NCBI GenBank assembly: GCA_015350385.1
Contig: WNKI01000005.1
Coordinates: forward strand, 1,063,906-1,127,905
Direction: 5' to 3'
DNA: 64,000 bases
DNA from: Aculops lycopersici
Lineage: Eukaryota > Arthropoda > Arachnida > Trombidiformes > Eriophyidae
Below the pieces are notes generated by a model. That model was not told the origin of the DNA and made no database searches. It worked only from the letters and a program-made list of their open reading frames with translations. Shown here piece after piece: positions 36,154 to 46,788 of the stretch (positions are counted from its first letter, which is position 1; each line of letters begins with the position of its first letter). The position numbers and the translations under genes were made by a program.

Positions 36154-38490
36154 TTAATTCCACCGCGGTCTCTTGTCGGTGAATTGCTGGCGGCGGTCCT
36201 GATTCGAAGGGATGTAATTTGATCTCGAACCATCATGTCGACGCTCTGGACTTCTTTTGTGATGGCTTGAATGAGATGATCCTTGATGGAAATTGGTATG
36301 CCGACTCGAATTCCCTTCGCTGTGGTAGCCGCGATTGTGTGAAGATGACCCACTATTTGACCCCATTCCGTGTGGTCTATTATGTTGGTGGCGCTGGTCC
36401 TGATGGTCATGGCTCCGATGTTGTTTGTGCTTCGAAGATAAGTTGAACCTTGACTTTCTAAAGGTGTGACTTTGCATTGCTAACTTCATTAAATCTTCAC
36501 TGACCACCTGAGAGGAAGACTCCAAGTTTTTAACTAAGTGGCCTGCAAATTCTTTATCTTTATCGCCCACTAAAGTATAGGCATCGCCTTTGATTCCCGC
36601 TCGACCAGTTCTACCTACTCTATGGGTATGGGTGTCGATATCGCGAGCCACGTCATAGTTTATCACAGTTCTAATGTGCGAGATGTCTAGACCGCGAGCG
36701 GCCACATCCGTCGCAATCATTACGTCCAGCTCCTTCCGCCTGAATGCAGTTATTACCCGATTCCTCTCAGCCTGCTCCATATCGCCATGTAAGAGAAGAG
36801 TTTCTTTGCCTTGCTGCTTGAGATTATTGTGCAATTCCTCGCAGTTTGCTATTCTGGTTACAAATATCAATACGCTACCAGAGGAGGTAAACTCAACAAG
36901 TCTGCTATTGAGCCAAGACCACTTCCCGTCTGGTTTCTCTCCTTTCATAACTATCACATGCTGAGTTACATCCTCACTCACTTCACCTAGAGCTCTCTGT
37001 ACAATCTTGACTGGGTCTTCAGTTACTGTCAGCGCTAGCTGTTCAATTCGTTTCTTGAAAGTTGCACTGAATAGTAGTGTCTGTCTATCAGGCCTAATAT
37101 TGTTGCATATACTCCTCACTTGAGCCTCAAATCCCATATCGAAAAACCGATCTGCTTCATCAAGAACCAAGTAGGTTACTCTTCGTAGATTTGTTGCCCC
37201 TATCTTGACCAAGTCGATGAGTCTACCTGGGGTTGCAACAACAATCTCCGCACCGGCTTTCAAGTCTTCAGATTGCAAATATTTCGAGCCACCTCCATAG
37301 GCGCAAACTACATTCAATTTGTAGGTATTCGCAAACTTTTTGGCCTCACTATAGACCTGAAGGGCTAACTCTCTAGTTGGCTCTAGTATAACCCCAATCG
37401 GTCCGTCACCTCGCTTGAGATGCGACTGGTTCCTGATATGTATCAACATGGGCCACAAGAAAGCGGCAGTCTTTCCACTACCTGTCATTGCAATACCAAC
37501 GACATTTCTACCAGATAGAATCGCCGGTATAGCTTGTGCTTGGATTGGAGTTGGCTGTGTGTATTCTGATCGTCTAATAACTCGCATCAGTTGCTCATCA
37601 AACTTGAAATGGGCGAAACTACAAACTGGCTTCTGTGGATTTTTGCCGAATACTTTGATTTCGAGCTTGGCTCGAAGTTGTTCGCTTTGCTCTGGTGTGA
37701 GTTTCTCTATATCCTCGTGCTCTTGATAGAAATTCTTTTGGAATGAGTTGTAGTCGATTGTTTTGTGATCGATTGATGGGAGAGGGTCAACCTCTCGCTT
37801 GACCTGGCGCACACCAATAGGATTGCCAAAGTTATCATACTCAATCGAATCTTGTTGCTCTTGCGCTGAGTCGTATCCATCTTGGCTAGATTGTTTCCTT
37901 TTTGTTTGCTCAACATATTTGTAGAAAGACTCCTCCAAGTCCTCACTAGCGTCTATATCTAGACGAACTCCCTTCTTTTCCGACTCTTGAGCATTTGATG
38001 TTGAGGGCTTAGACAGACTACCAGCGTTGCTGTCGTCGCGAACAATCTCGACATCTGAAACTGTAGGATCAGTTATCAAATTTGTTACTTTCTGATTGCT
38101 ATTGGGCTTCTCTAGATTTTGCATGAACAAGTCTAATGGGTCCTCTTCGTCGTCAACGTTTTGATCACATTTGTTTTCATTTTCATCTGCATCTTCTCGC
38201 TCGCCTTTTATATATTCGTCGTTATCGTCGTCAATGCGAGCAAAATAGTCGTCGTCTTCGTTATGGTGGAATTTGTCTCTGGGCTGTTGGATAGTCTTGT
38301 CTTCTTCTTCCTGCTTCGAATCTCTATTGAAGGATACGGATTCATGCCGATGCTGACCACCGATAGTTCTATAATTCCCTCGGCCTCTACCCCGACCACC
38401 TCGTTCTCTGAACCTTGATTGATTTGGCGCTCCAGGTCTTGGGGCGTAGCTCGAGGGGGGAGGTATGCAAGTTGAATGGTGGTTTGACAT
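36154..38490 (-). CDS. DDX42: DDX42-type DEAD-box RNA helicase (778 aa)
   Basis: ATP-dependent RNA helicase; human DDX42 associates with SF3b of the U2 snRNP. All core motifs are present between about residues 300 and 650: Q motif YTQPTPIQAQ, motif I AMTGSGKT (near 333), Ia PTRELALQ, Ib TPGRL, II DEAD (near 445), III SAT (near 475), V ATDVAARGLDI and VI HRVGRTGRAG (near 627). DDX42-specific stretches precede and follow the Q motif (KNFYQEHEDIEKLTPEQ, SFAHFKFDEQLM, DMGFEAQVRSI, DVTQHVIVM). The N-terminus is RG-rich then acidic, and the C-terminus is Ser/His/Arg-rich, about 160 aa shorter overall than the human protein. Single exon; ATG at 38490. Divergent from the INTS10-like gene, convergent with ARPC2. 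Confidence 0.95.
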   Translation of the reverse strand: MSNHHSTCIPPPSSYAPRPGAPNQSRFRERGGRGRGRGNYRTIGGQHRHESVSFNRDSKQEEEDKTIQQPRDKFHHNEDDDYFARIDDDNDEYIKGEREDADENENKCDQNVDDEEDPLDLFMQNLEKPNSNQKVTNLITDPTVSDVEIVRDDSNAGSLSKPSTSNAQESEKKGVRLDIDASEDLEESFYKYVEQTKRKQSSQDGYDSAQEQQDSIEYDNFGNPIGVRQVKREVDPLPSIDHKTIDYNSFQKNFYQEHEDIEKLTPEQSEQLRAKLEIKVFGKNPQKPVCSFAHFKFDEQLMRVIRRSEYTQPTPIQAQAIPAILSGRNVVGIAMTGSGKTAAFLWPMLIHIRNQSHLKRGDGPIGVILEPTRELALQVYSEAKKFANTYKLNVVCAYGGGSKYLQSEDLKAGAEIVVATPGRLIDLVKIGATNLRRVTYLVLDEADRFFDMGFEAQVRSICNNIRPDRQTLLFSATFKKRIEQLALTVTEDPVKIVQRALGEVSEDVTQHVIVMKGEKPDGKWSWLNSRLVEFTSSGSVLIFVTRIANCEELHNNLKQQGKETLLLHGDMEQAERNRVITAFRRKELDVMIATDVAARGLDISHIRTVINYDVARDIDTHTHRVGRTGRAGIKGDAYTLVGDKDKEFAGHLVKNLESSSQVVSEDLMKLAMQSHTFRKSRFNLSSKHKQHRSHDHQDQRHQHNRPHGMGSNSGSSSHNRGYHSEGNSSRHTNFHQGSSHSSHHKRSPERRHDGSRSNYIPSNQDRRQQFTDKRPRWN

Positions 38491-38830
38491 GGTTGTCTTG
38501 GTGAGTCAATATCGATTCATTAGTGATGAATTAATTCAGGGATGGCATAATAGAAGTCCATGTGAAAATGGAGAAGGTGCAAGGAAAGTTCATCAGAAAT
38601 GACTGCCATAATATGGACGTGCTTGTGTTTTTCTTTTGCAGGGGAGGGGAAGAAAAGTTGTTGTTTTCCCCTCGTCGCACGAGGCGTGCGCTTTATTGAC
38701 ATCATTTTCTTGATGGACACAACTTCCGATAATTATATGGCACTTCGGATTATAATACCTTCGAGCAAATATATCATCATAGATCGGCTCCCTTCCTTAT
38801 ACGTGGTGATACGTAGCAACTTTATACATC
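38491..38830. promoter_or_regulatory. Compact bidirectional promoter interval (340 bp)
   Basis: All regulatory DNA shared by the DDX42 and INTS10-like genes must fit in 340 bp between their start codons. It contains a poly-purine/GGGGAGGGG stretch, a CpG-containing CCTCGTCGCACGAGG inverted repeat near 38672-38686 and AT-rich DNA nearer INTS10. No definite TATA element. Confidence 0.5.
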
Positions 38831-41488
38831 ATGGCAACTGCTATCAGATCGAATTTGCAGGTTTACAACGCGGCCAAGTCGAACGGCGATGTTGCCGAAG
38901 CCTCAAAATCTTTTGCAACTGTCTTTGATGAATTATTCCTACAGGACGATAAATCCCTCGAGCAGCAATCCATTACTCTATTCCTTGTTACAAATCAAAT
39001 GAAAGATGAAATTAGACTCCTCGTCAATGAACTCAAGTCACAATTCCTAAAAATCAACCCAATATCCATGCCAACTACACTGCCTGTTAGATCCCTTCCA
39101 AGTATACATCAGCATCCGGCGGCGAATGGTTGGAAGAAAGTCTGCCAAGAGAGCCGGTTCAATAGCTCTAACCAAACTTGCAAGGCTGATGAAAACTTGA
39201 GCCAGTCGACAGAGGCCTTCTTTTATCAGCAATTATTTGAGAATCTACCTGAAGCAATCAAAAAGAGAATACTTGACCAGTCAATCGACGCATGTGACAA
39301 CTCTTTAGACAGGTGCCGACTAATGATGCTTGCCATGACTATTTTCAGTGATACCGCCCCTCAGTATGGAAGTGAGCTTCTGAAAACATTGATCGACTTA
39401 TCCGAACCATTAGATGATGTTGCATCGCCTGAAACAAACGGGAAACCTCGTCCACCAGACCAACTGAGAGTTGTCAAAACCTCAAAACATGCAAAGAACT
39501 CTCTTATTTTAGATGCGATTCCACTAGTTCTCAAAACAGCTTCTATAGCAGATTTGGACACAAAAGCCGACTCGCTGATTGAAAGGACACTAAACTTCTA
39601 TTCTAATCATTGTCTAGAGATAGCTGCCACAGAATATGAATACCATGAGCTTCATGAAGGGTTGAAGAAGGATATTGTGTGTCGAATCCTGGGCAACTCT
39701 CGGACCTCAGCTTCAGATGATGCGATAGAAGAGCGACTCAACAAAACACTTGCCCTGTTGAACGAGAAGTACATCGAGACTATATCTGAAGAGAGGTCGA
39801 AATCTAGACTAAAGTCGCTTAAGGCATATTTGATATACAAACCAATCAGTAATGTCAAGTTCCATGAAGTTCTACACCTAATCTGTGATCTTAAATTAGA
39901 AATTGATATTCCAAACGACATTTTATTCAAGACTGGCGATGATGAAACGCCACACGTAGCTATCCAAAGTGCTCCAACTCCACCGCCGAAAGGCAGAGGT
40001 AGGCCGAGGAAAGTTCGGCAAACCACTGTCATCGTGAGTCCAGATGATACGTCTAGAAAGATAATGCAAGCTAAGGCTCACGAGACAAAAGTTGTATTCT
40101 TTTTACTCGTACAGTATCTATTCAGAAGATGTGCCATGTATCTGAGACAAACCAAGACAAGAATCCTGACAAATCTCGCAAATCCCATAGCTACTACAAT
40201 AGAGACGGAACTCTCCAAAGGTGCATCTCAAAGGACTTCAAGATCTAAAGCAAGTAGTCAGCAATCCACTGTTAAGACAGTAAACACAACACCAAAGGGA
40301 AGGAAACTACCAGAAAAGCCAATAGATGGCATTGAATCCATCGTTTACCCCGAAGATAGTCCACTGAATTCTAAAGAGAGTAAGAAGCTAGATTCCATGA
40401 TGATGAATTCACTCATTGAAGCTCAAAGATGCATGAGATTCTTAAACTCGAATCACGGATCAATCACAAAGTTGTGGCATAAGTTTAGTCAAGATCACAT
40501 TCTGGGTAAATTGAAATGGTACTACAGGATGATGATTGATTGCGCCATCATAGCAAAAGACTACGATCTTGCAATTGAAACGATAACTGCATTGAAGGAT
40601 CTCGATGAGCTAGAGACTCCGACTTTGATAAGAAAAGATATACCAGCACCAGGATCTAGCACACTAAAGATGAGACTCTTGTTGCAAACTGTTTGCTGCC
40701 AACTGCAAAAGAACGACATGATGACTTTCGAAGCCATTCACGACCTGTTGATCCATCTAAACACTAGCAAGCTACTAACTCAAGACGAAAGTTACAAGTG
40801 TGGCAATATAATCGACGAACATATGGTTGCCATATTGAGCGAGTCGGACGAGTTTGAGGATATTGGATTTATATTCTTTGATCTCCTGTCGATCATGCGA
40901 TATGTCGTTAGTTTGCTGATGGAATATCTCAAGCGAGTCATTGCTAGTAGCCAGGGTTGCAATGATTTAGCAATTGGACATACAATTGTCTTGAGTCAAT
41001 TTGATTGGCCCCGGGAATCGGAATCGTACGACAAGTGCATTAGTTGGATCCGAATCAACAAGCCGCAATCGACTACACCACAATGTTTGTCAACCGATAC
41101 CAAGTTCACCTATCCAGACTTTACGCGTTTTATCAAAAACCCTTGTATGATCGAAGACTTTATGGCACTCCTTAACCTTTGCTATACCTTGGACATCAAG
41201 GTAGATGAGGAGGCAAACAAATTGGCTTTAGTTGAGGTGCCCGGTACGCGGGGTAGCAATGGATCTCAGGAGCGACAAGCAGGTTCGGGGGGAAGAGGCG
41301 CAACAGGTGGATCGCGAAGCGGCAAGGCGATAACAACTAGGGGAGTCAACAAGACTTTCAGAGAAGATTTGAAGGTTGCTCTAATAGCTCAAATGAGATC
41401 CTCAACGACTTTGGTGCCGCTCAATATGATAACAGACTTTTGTATTGAGTTGATTGAGAATTTTTTTAGCCCAAGATTCGTTGACTGA
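38831..41488 (+). CDS. INTS10: INTS10-like Integrator complex subunit (885 aa)
   Basis: Best read as Integrator subunit 10, part of the INTS10-13-14 arm of the complex that cleaves nascent snRNA and paused mRNA transcripts. Support comes from the collinear block FFYQQLFENLPEAIKKRIL, then LDRCRLMMLAMTIF, LDAIPLVLKTA and ERTLNFYSNH, which parallels the human block (FLRSLFETLPGRVQ..., VCDVLPLI, AAEFYINYV). The rest is helical and poorly conserved. It is longer than human INTS10 (about 710 aa), partly through a basic insert around residues 380-520 holding an AT-hook-like KGRGRPRK (387-394) and Ser/Lys-rich sequence, and a Gly/Arg-rich stretch near 815-835. Single exon; ATG at 38831. The assignment rests on moderate similarity recalled from the human sequence. 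Confidence 0.75.
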   Translation: MATAIRSNLQVYNAAKSNGDVAEASKSFATVFDELFLQDDKSLEQQSITLFLVTNQMKDEIRLLVNELKSQFLKINPISMPTTLPVRSLPSIHQHPAANGWKKVCQESRFNSSNQTCKADENLSQSTEAFFYQQLFENLPEAIKKRILDQSIDACDNSLDRCRLMMLAMTIFSDTAPQYGSELLKTLIDLSEPLDDVASPETNGKPRPPDQLRVVKTSKHAKNSLILDAIPLVLKTASIADLDTKADSLIERTLNFYSNHCLEIAATEYEYHELHEGLKKDIVCRILGNSRTSASDDAIEERLNKTLALLNEKYIETISEERSKSRLKSLKAYLIYKPISNVKFHEVLHLICDLKLEIDIPNDILFKTGDDETPHVAIQSAPTPPPKGRGRPRKVRQTTVIVSPDDTSRKIMQAKAHETKVVFFLLVQYLFRRCAMYLRQTKTRILTNLANPIATTIETELSKGASQRTSRSKASSQQSTVKTVNTTPKGRKLPEKPIDGIESIVYPEDSPLNSKESKKLDSMMMNSLIEAQRCMRFLNSNHGSITKLWHKFSQDHILGKLKWYYRMMIDCAIIAKDYDLAIETITALKDLDELETPTLIRKDIPAPGSSTLKMRLLLQTVCCQLQKNDMMTFEAIHDLLIHLNTSKLLTQDESYKCGNIIDEHMVAILSESDEFEDIGFIFFDLLSIMRYVVSLLMEYLKRVIASSQGCNDLAIGHTIVLSQFDWPRESESYDKCISWIRINKPQSTTPQCLSTDTKFTYPDFTRFIKNPCMIEDFMALLNLCYTLDIKVDEEANKLALVEVPGTRGSNGSQERQAGSGGRGATGGSRSGKAITTRGVNKTFREDLKVALIAQMRSSTTLVPLNMITDFCIELIENFFSPRFVD

Positions 41489-41489
41489 G

Positions 41490-41495
41490 ATTAAA
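41490..41495 (+). promoter_or_regulatory. Variant polyadenylation signal after the INTS10-like gene
   Basis: ATTAAA begins 1 nt after the TGA stop (41486-41488). With the DDX42 case it suggests very short 3' UTRs in this block. Confidence 0.4.
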
Positions 41496-41539
41496 ATAGA
41501 TCTGCAAGCATAAAATTAGTTAGCTGAGACTTATTCATT

Positions 41540-42620
41540 CAATTTTGATCCGATAAACTTTTGGATTTGATTCGACAATTTTTCAACTGAATTTTTGCAC
41601 ATGTGACAGTTTGCTGCGAGTGATGAACTCGGGGATGAAATTACAAATGATAAAACCTATCCATGTATCGAGATTTGATGCATCAGATTTAGAGCTCTCG
41701 TAATTGAGCGAGCGAAAAGGTATACAAAACGAACTCTAAATGACCTAGTTCTTTGCAGGGATTCATCTCATGAAACAAAGTGTAGTCTGTGCAAATTTCA
41801 GACAAATCCACCGATAAACGACATCTCAGCTGGATGGACTCCATATTAGACCTCTGATTGATAACTTCGAAGCCCCTCTGTAGATTTCTATCAAATTCGC
41901 ACCACTAAGTCTTGGATGCCTAACTTTAGAATAACTTGTGTAACTAGCATCGTTTAACCCTTTGGTCATATTCAGATTCGATTTTGAAAAATTTGGTGTC
42001 TCAATTTTGAGTGGACGGAATCGTATCTAAACTTTCTTGGAAAGCTGTCGTTCTTTGTAGAGTTTCATTTTGACTAGCTAGGCGACGACTGTGCAATTTT
42101 TGCAAAAATCTATCCACAGGTGACCGAACGACTGATGATGCGTCCCTATGAGACCTCGAGTCGATAATTTTGAAGTTCATCGATAAAAATCTACCAAATT
42201 TGCACAGATGAACCCTTGATGCTTCACTTTGATCTAGTTGATGCAACCTAAAATATCAAACCCTGTTTTCGGCATCAAATTCGACCTCGAAAATCACCCA
42301 ATCGTCGATTCAGCTAGCCATATGGGCACCAAAAAAATCTTGAAAAATTACAAGCTTTCGACCAGTGATAGCTTGCCGCAAGACATGCTCATTTTGCAAG
42401 TTTCACAAAAATCTACTTACAAACCTGGAAAAGATAACTGTTATTCTTCCCCATAGGAGCCCATGTTAATCATCGCAGGCACACATTTCCCTGCCGCGCG
42501 GTCCTGCGATTGTCGCAAAAATCAAGTTACTGCAACTTTGGAAAGCTTAAGTCAAATCGGTCCCGCTATATTTGCGACACACTCAACTCAAAAACTACAA
42601 TTCGCAGACAAACGACGAAA
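41540..42620. repeat. Degenerate tandem repeat, period about 300 bp, about 3.5 copies
   Basis: Corresponding segments recur at regular spacing. TTTTTGCACATGTGAC (near 41592), AAATTCGCACCACTAAG (near 41894) and AAATTTGCACAGATGAAC (near 42197) are about 302 bp apart. GTCTGTGCAAATTTCAG (near 41787), GACTGTGCAATTTTTGC (near 42088) and ATTTTGCAAGTTTCACA (near 42391) also match in order. Copies are heavily diverged with small indels. No coding potential is shared among copies. The array may extend past 42.6 kb in more decayed form. Confidence 0.7.
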
Positions 42621-43090
42621 CCAGAAAACGACTCCAAAACAAGATTCTGAGCATCCGGTTGCAAAGTTCAACTTCCAAGTATCACCGTTTCGGCTGGAGA
42701 GGTGTTATTGAAATCATATTTTTTGCATCTTTCTAGTACAATTAAGGCACAAAGTTTGACAACTTGAACTAACATCATGGCTCGTTTAGTTTTGCTCCAC
42801 GACTCTATGGGTTCTCTTGAACGGAGCCTCGAAATGAGGGTTTAGAAGTGCAAAGTGACATGTTTTCCGACTCAGATTAACTCAAAAGGGTGCAATCTAT
42901 CTGCAAAACATGTTGCTTGTATCCGCTTGGAGTTGGCGATGTGGAAACTCACTAAACCCGTGTTCTTCTAATATTCGGAAGTTCTGGGATGTCCATTGTG
43001 GCCGAGATTGAAGATTTCTGCAGGTTGATGTAGGATAATGGCGAATTTGTTAGAAAAAGAGAAAAGGGGGTAAATTGGAGAAACTCTGAT

Positions 43091-43129
43091 TCGGGGACCC
43101 GATTGCTTGGGTCCCCGAACCCAAGCAAT
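43091..43129. repeat. Overlapping, mutually exclusive hairpins
   Basis: Stem 1 pairs TCGGGGACCC (43091-43100) with 43109-43118 (10 bp, 8-nt loop). Stem 2 pairs ATTGCTTGGGT (43102-43112) with 43119-43129 (11 bp, 6-nt loop). Both are perfect and share bases 43109-43112, so only one can form at a time. Confidence 0.9.
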
Positions 43130-44092
43130 TGGAAGCTATTGGATTGCTCGATCGAGAATGATCACAAGGTGTAGCTTGATTTACTCAATCCAAGTGAGTA
43201 ATAAGCCAGAGTCGATTTCAAATACAGACTTTCTGGTGGCCCCTCGATATCACACTTTGAAGATTTTGCAATAGCGTGAAAACACGAGTTTTTGCCGCTT
43301 CACCTCAAAGGTTGTGCCGCAGAATCAATTTCTAAGTCCCATGTGGTCATCAACAAGTTGTTGAACTTTGCGAATGATCATTGAAAACGAATGATGAATT
43401 GATACTCGACTTTGAGAAGAGGGAGAATGGTAAAATCTTGGCCCATGAGCGTGTCCAATTGTGTAATCTAGTAGGAGAACAAGCAAACCAGTGCTAGTAA
43501 CCTAATTGTTATTGCCATACTATTTGTTGGCTCATTGAGTTCAAGCAACAAGTAGGTTGGTCCCTTTTTCACGGTTGCATAATGACCATTCTCACAAATA
43601 CAATTGAATTGACTGGGCCTCATTTATAACAAGTCGATTGTTGTTTCGATGATTGTTGTTGCAAATATTAGATTTATGATTTATTTGTCATATTTCCCAC
43701 TCGAGTGAGAAAGAACTAAGGATACCGCTAATGTGGACCGCAACTGTGACATCATTTCCCTCTCTGGTCCGTCGGCGCAAGGACGTGAGATCTTTGGGGA
43801 CGAGGAGAGTGAGAGAGCCAGCTATTTTGTTGTTTTGACATCGCAACCAGGACCAAGAGGGAAACACTTTGATTCAATCTCATCGTCCAACGAGTCGAGT
43901 TTCATTGATTCATTGAGCATGACAGTTGTTTGGTTGCTCATGACGTCAAAATATGGAAAGAGAGAGCGAAACCGTGAGGTGAATTTAGGGGGGTAACGGT
44001 AGCAGTGATTTTCAAAAGTTATCGGTGGCAACCTCGCCGTTTTGTTGGCCGCAACCAGCAGTACCAGTGCCACTTTACTCGATCAAATGAGC

Positions 44093-44115
44093 AACCACAA
44101 CCACTGGTTGTGGTT
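44093..44115. repeat. 23-nt palindrome with one central base
   Basis: AACCACAACCA (44093-44103), a central C, then its exact reverse complement (44105-44115). Confidence 0.9.
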
Positions 44116-46456
44116 ACCTTTTAAGGCAAGGAAACGATCATCTTGTTATCGTTTGCCAACTACCCAACAACCAGGTAAAGAATCACAGCGTGCACTCTGT
44201 GATTTCAGTGTCGCCAGTTGGAGATGATAACAATCGGGAGCCAATTGAGTTGATGATTCATCGAGTGAGGATCTGAGAGGTAGAGGGAGAGTAGAGAGTG
44301 GCGGCAGTTAATCGAATAAGTTGCGGTTATTTCAGGTAGCAATTCACTTGGATTAACTCTGGATTTGGGTGACAGAAGTCGACCTCAAGAGTTCGAGTGG
44401 CACTTTTGTTGTTGCGACTCTCTAAACAAAATTTCATTGGCGCCAAGGAACAGCAAAGCGCCCGAAATGAAATCCAGAGGTTTAAGGTGTCAGATACAAT
44501 GGTAATAATAACCGCTGCTCTTGGTGCTGTTACTAAACTTTGGTGTGCCTCACTGCCGGAATCAATTGCAATAATAATAGAAGGACGAGAGTTACAACTA
44601 CAACTACCACGACAACTACAATGAAATCCAATCCATCCAAAGACTCGAACAGATGAACTCTGTCCCTCTCTGCGAAGGATAGAAATTTGCTCGTAAGTTT
44701 TTTGCCTCTTACCTGCGAGATGAGGGAAGAGAACGAGATGGAAGCAACAGGAAGAGAGGCAGCAACAGCTTGAGAGGCTATAGAAGAAGAGAAACAAATG
44801 CAAAAAAATCACTTCTAGTTGCGGTCTGGTAGGAATTGCTCATAAATCGTGGTCACAACACACGAAGTTTCCAAATACTTCAATAATGAATTGAAGTGAA
44901 ACTAAAGAAGGGGCGCGAGACGACGATGGTATATATAAATAGCAACAGCATCATCTATTTCCAGTTAATGATGAGATCCACTTTCCTGTCCTGCTGTGTG
45001 GTGGGTGCTCGACATTTATTGTTGACGTTGTTGCCATTGGTATTGGTCGTGGTAGTGGCCAAGTGGAGTCAACTGTTGGTAGTAGTGGTAGTAGTAACTG
45101 GGAGCCAAGTAAGCGAAGCGAGGAGTAACAACATGATGTAGTTGTGGTATCATTTACAAGCTACTGTTTTGCTTGCACTTCCTGCACAAACATAGGCTAC
45201 TGCCAACCACCAAGTGGCAACCAGTATCTCACCATCAGTTAGTCAAGTTAGTCGTGTGTCTGGTTTGCATTATTACTTGACTTATTGGGGTACCTTAGCC
45301 ACTGGGAGTCATTTATACCAGTGAACCATAATAAACATAACAACCAGCCACAACATACACACGCACAAGATGGATGATCTCTATTTATCGAACATGACTC
45401 CATGGAAAGTGTATGCCACCAGGCCAAGTATCCTGTTGCTCCTGCTTGTTCACACATGGTTTTCGTTGCTCCTCAAACGGGAGAAACAACCAATCCGAAT
45501 TTGACCAGCCACCTTGCAACCCGGAGCCCGAAACGCCAAAACCCCAACCGGCAACCACTAGTTGCGGTTTTAGAGTTGCCGTCCATTGAAGTGGAGCAAA
45601 TTGAAACTTTCCAAATTGATTGAACCGAAGCTTCCTTGCTTTCTCGCGGCAAGCAGGAGCAGCTACTCTTTGGTTGGTTTGGTTGACATTTGCAAGACAA
45701 AATAGGACCACTTACTTTTGTATAGTCTCTCTCTCTCTCTCTCTTCCACTGTCCTCTTTATTAGTCGTTAGCTGCCTCGGGTGGCTGATACTCGATATCC
45801 AATTCAAAAGCAAACAGCAAAGAGTGGAGAGGAAGCCAAAGTCTCGAGTGCTAATCATCAATCTCGGCAACGAGACTTCAGTGACAGTCCAATCCGAGCC
45901 TCTAATGTGCTTGTGGCCAGGTAATTGAGTCGTCTTCTCTCTGCTCATTGCTCGTTGCTCATTGTCGTTGTCGTTGTAGTGGTTGTCATCTCCACCGTCG
46001 TCGTCTCGTTTTACTTCCCGACGAGTCATTCTTTTTACGGTAGCGCGATGCTCTGCGTTCCTATTATCGACTGATTCCATCTAGTGGGCCAATTGAATTG
46101 ATTAGAGATTCTCACAGTTTACTATTTGGTGGCAGTAGCAGTAGCGTTAGTGGTTGTGGTAATGATAGTAGTAGCCGCAGCAGCTGACTAGTAGTAGTAG
46201 ATTGGAAACAATCACCGGTGGTTGAAAATAATTGATTATCTCTCCCCTTCCTCTAAACAACAACAACAACAATTCCAATGCCAATTCTAATTCCAATCGA
46301 TTCAACGCGGGAAATTGACTCCCAGACTGCAGAATGTGCACGACAAAAAGTCACTTCGAAGGCCAAGTTCCGCCGGAAGTCCAAAAGGTAGCGCTCTTGT
46401 CGAGCCACTCACCTATCAACTCGGCGCAAGTTCTTTGTTGAGGCCCACGACTCCTG

Positions 46457-46639
46457 CTAATGCAGCAAGTCTCGCTCGACTGCCATTATGGTGATGACGA
46501 GACTAAAGATGATCGCGATCATGCTTCCGATTGCGCAACATGCAACAACAGGCACTGAATTCGTTATCATGTTTTTATTTGGCCCACTTGCCTCTATATG
46601 CCGAATTAACTCGTCGCTTATGAAACGCGATAATTTCAT
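46457..46639 (-). CDS. Candidate 60-aa single-pass membrane ORF
   Basis: ATG at 46639 starts MKLSRFISDELIRHIEASGP, and residues 29-52 form a convincing hydrophobic helix (VPVVACCAIGSMIAIIFSLV). The composition is not repeat-driven, unlike most ORFs nearby. An AG 11 nt before the ATG and a GTGAGT donor 37 nt after the stop could make it a terminal or internal exon of a larger minus-strand gene. No homologue is recognised, and it could be a chance ORF. Confidence 0.25.
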   Translation of the reverse strand: MKLSRFISDELIRHIEASGPNKNMITNSVPVVACCAIGSMIAIIFSLVITIMAVERDLLH

Positions 46640-46761
46640 GATTCGAATCTAATCACCAGACGAGAAGGAGATTTTATCTCGCTGCTTGCTCTCTTTCTTA
46701 GGTAAGCAAGAGTTTGTTCAGTCGTTAGCGTTTAATGGCGACAACTTGGTTTTTATTCAAG

Positions 46762-46788
46762 CCGACCGAGCGAGATGAGCTCGGTCGG
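46762..46788. repeat. Perfect inverted repeat, 10-bp stem, 7-nt loop
   Basis: CCGACCGAGC (46762-46771) and GCTCGGTCGG (46779-46788) are exact reverse complements. Confidence 0.9.
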
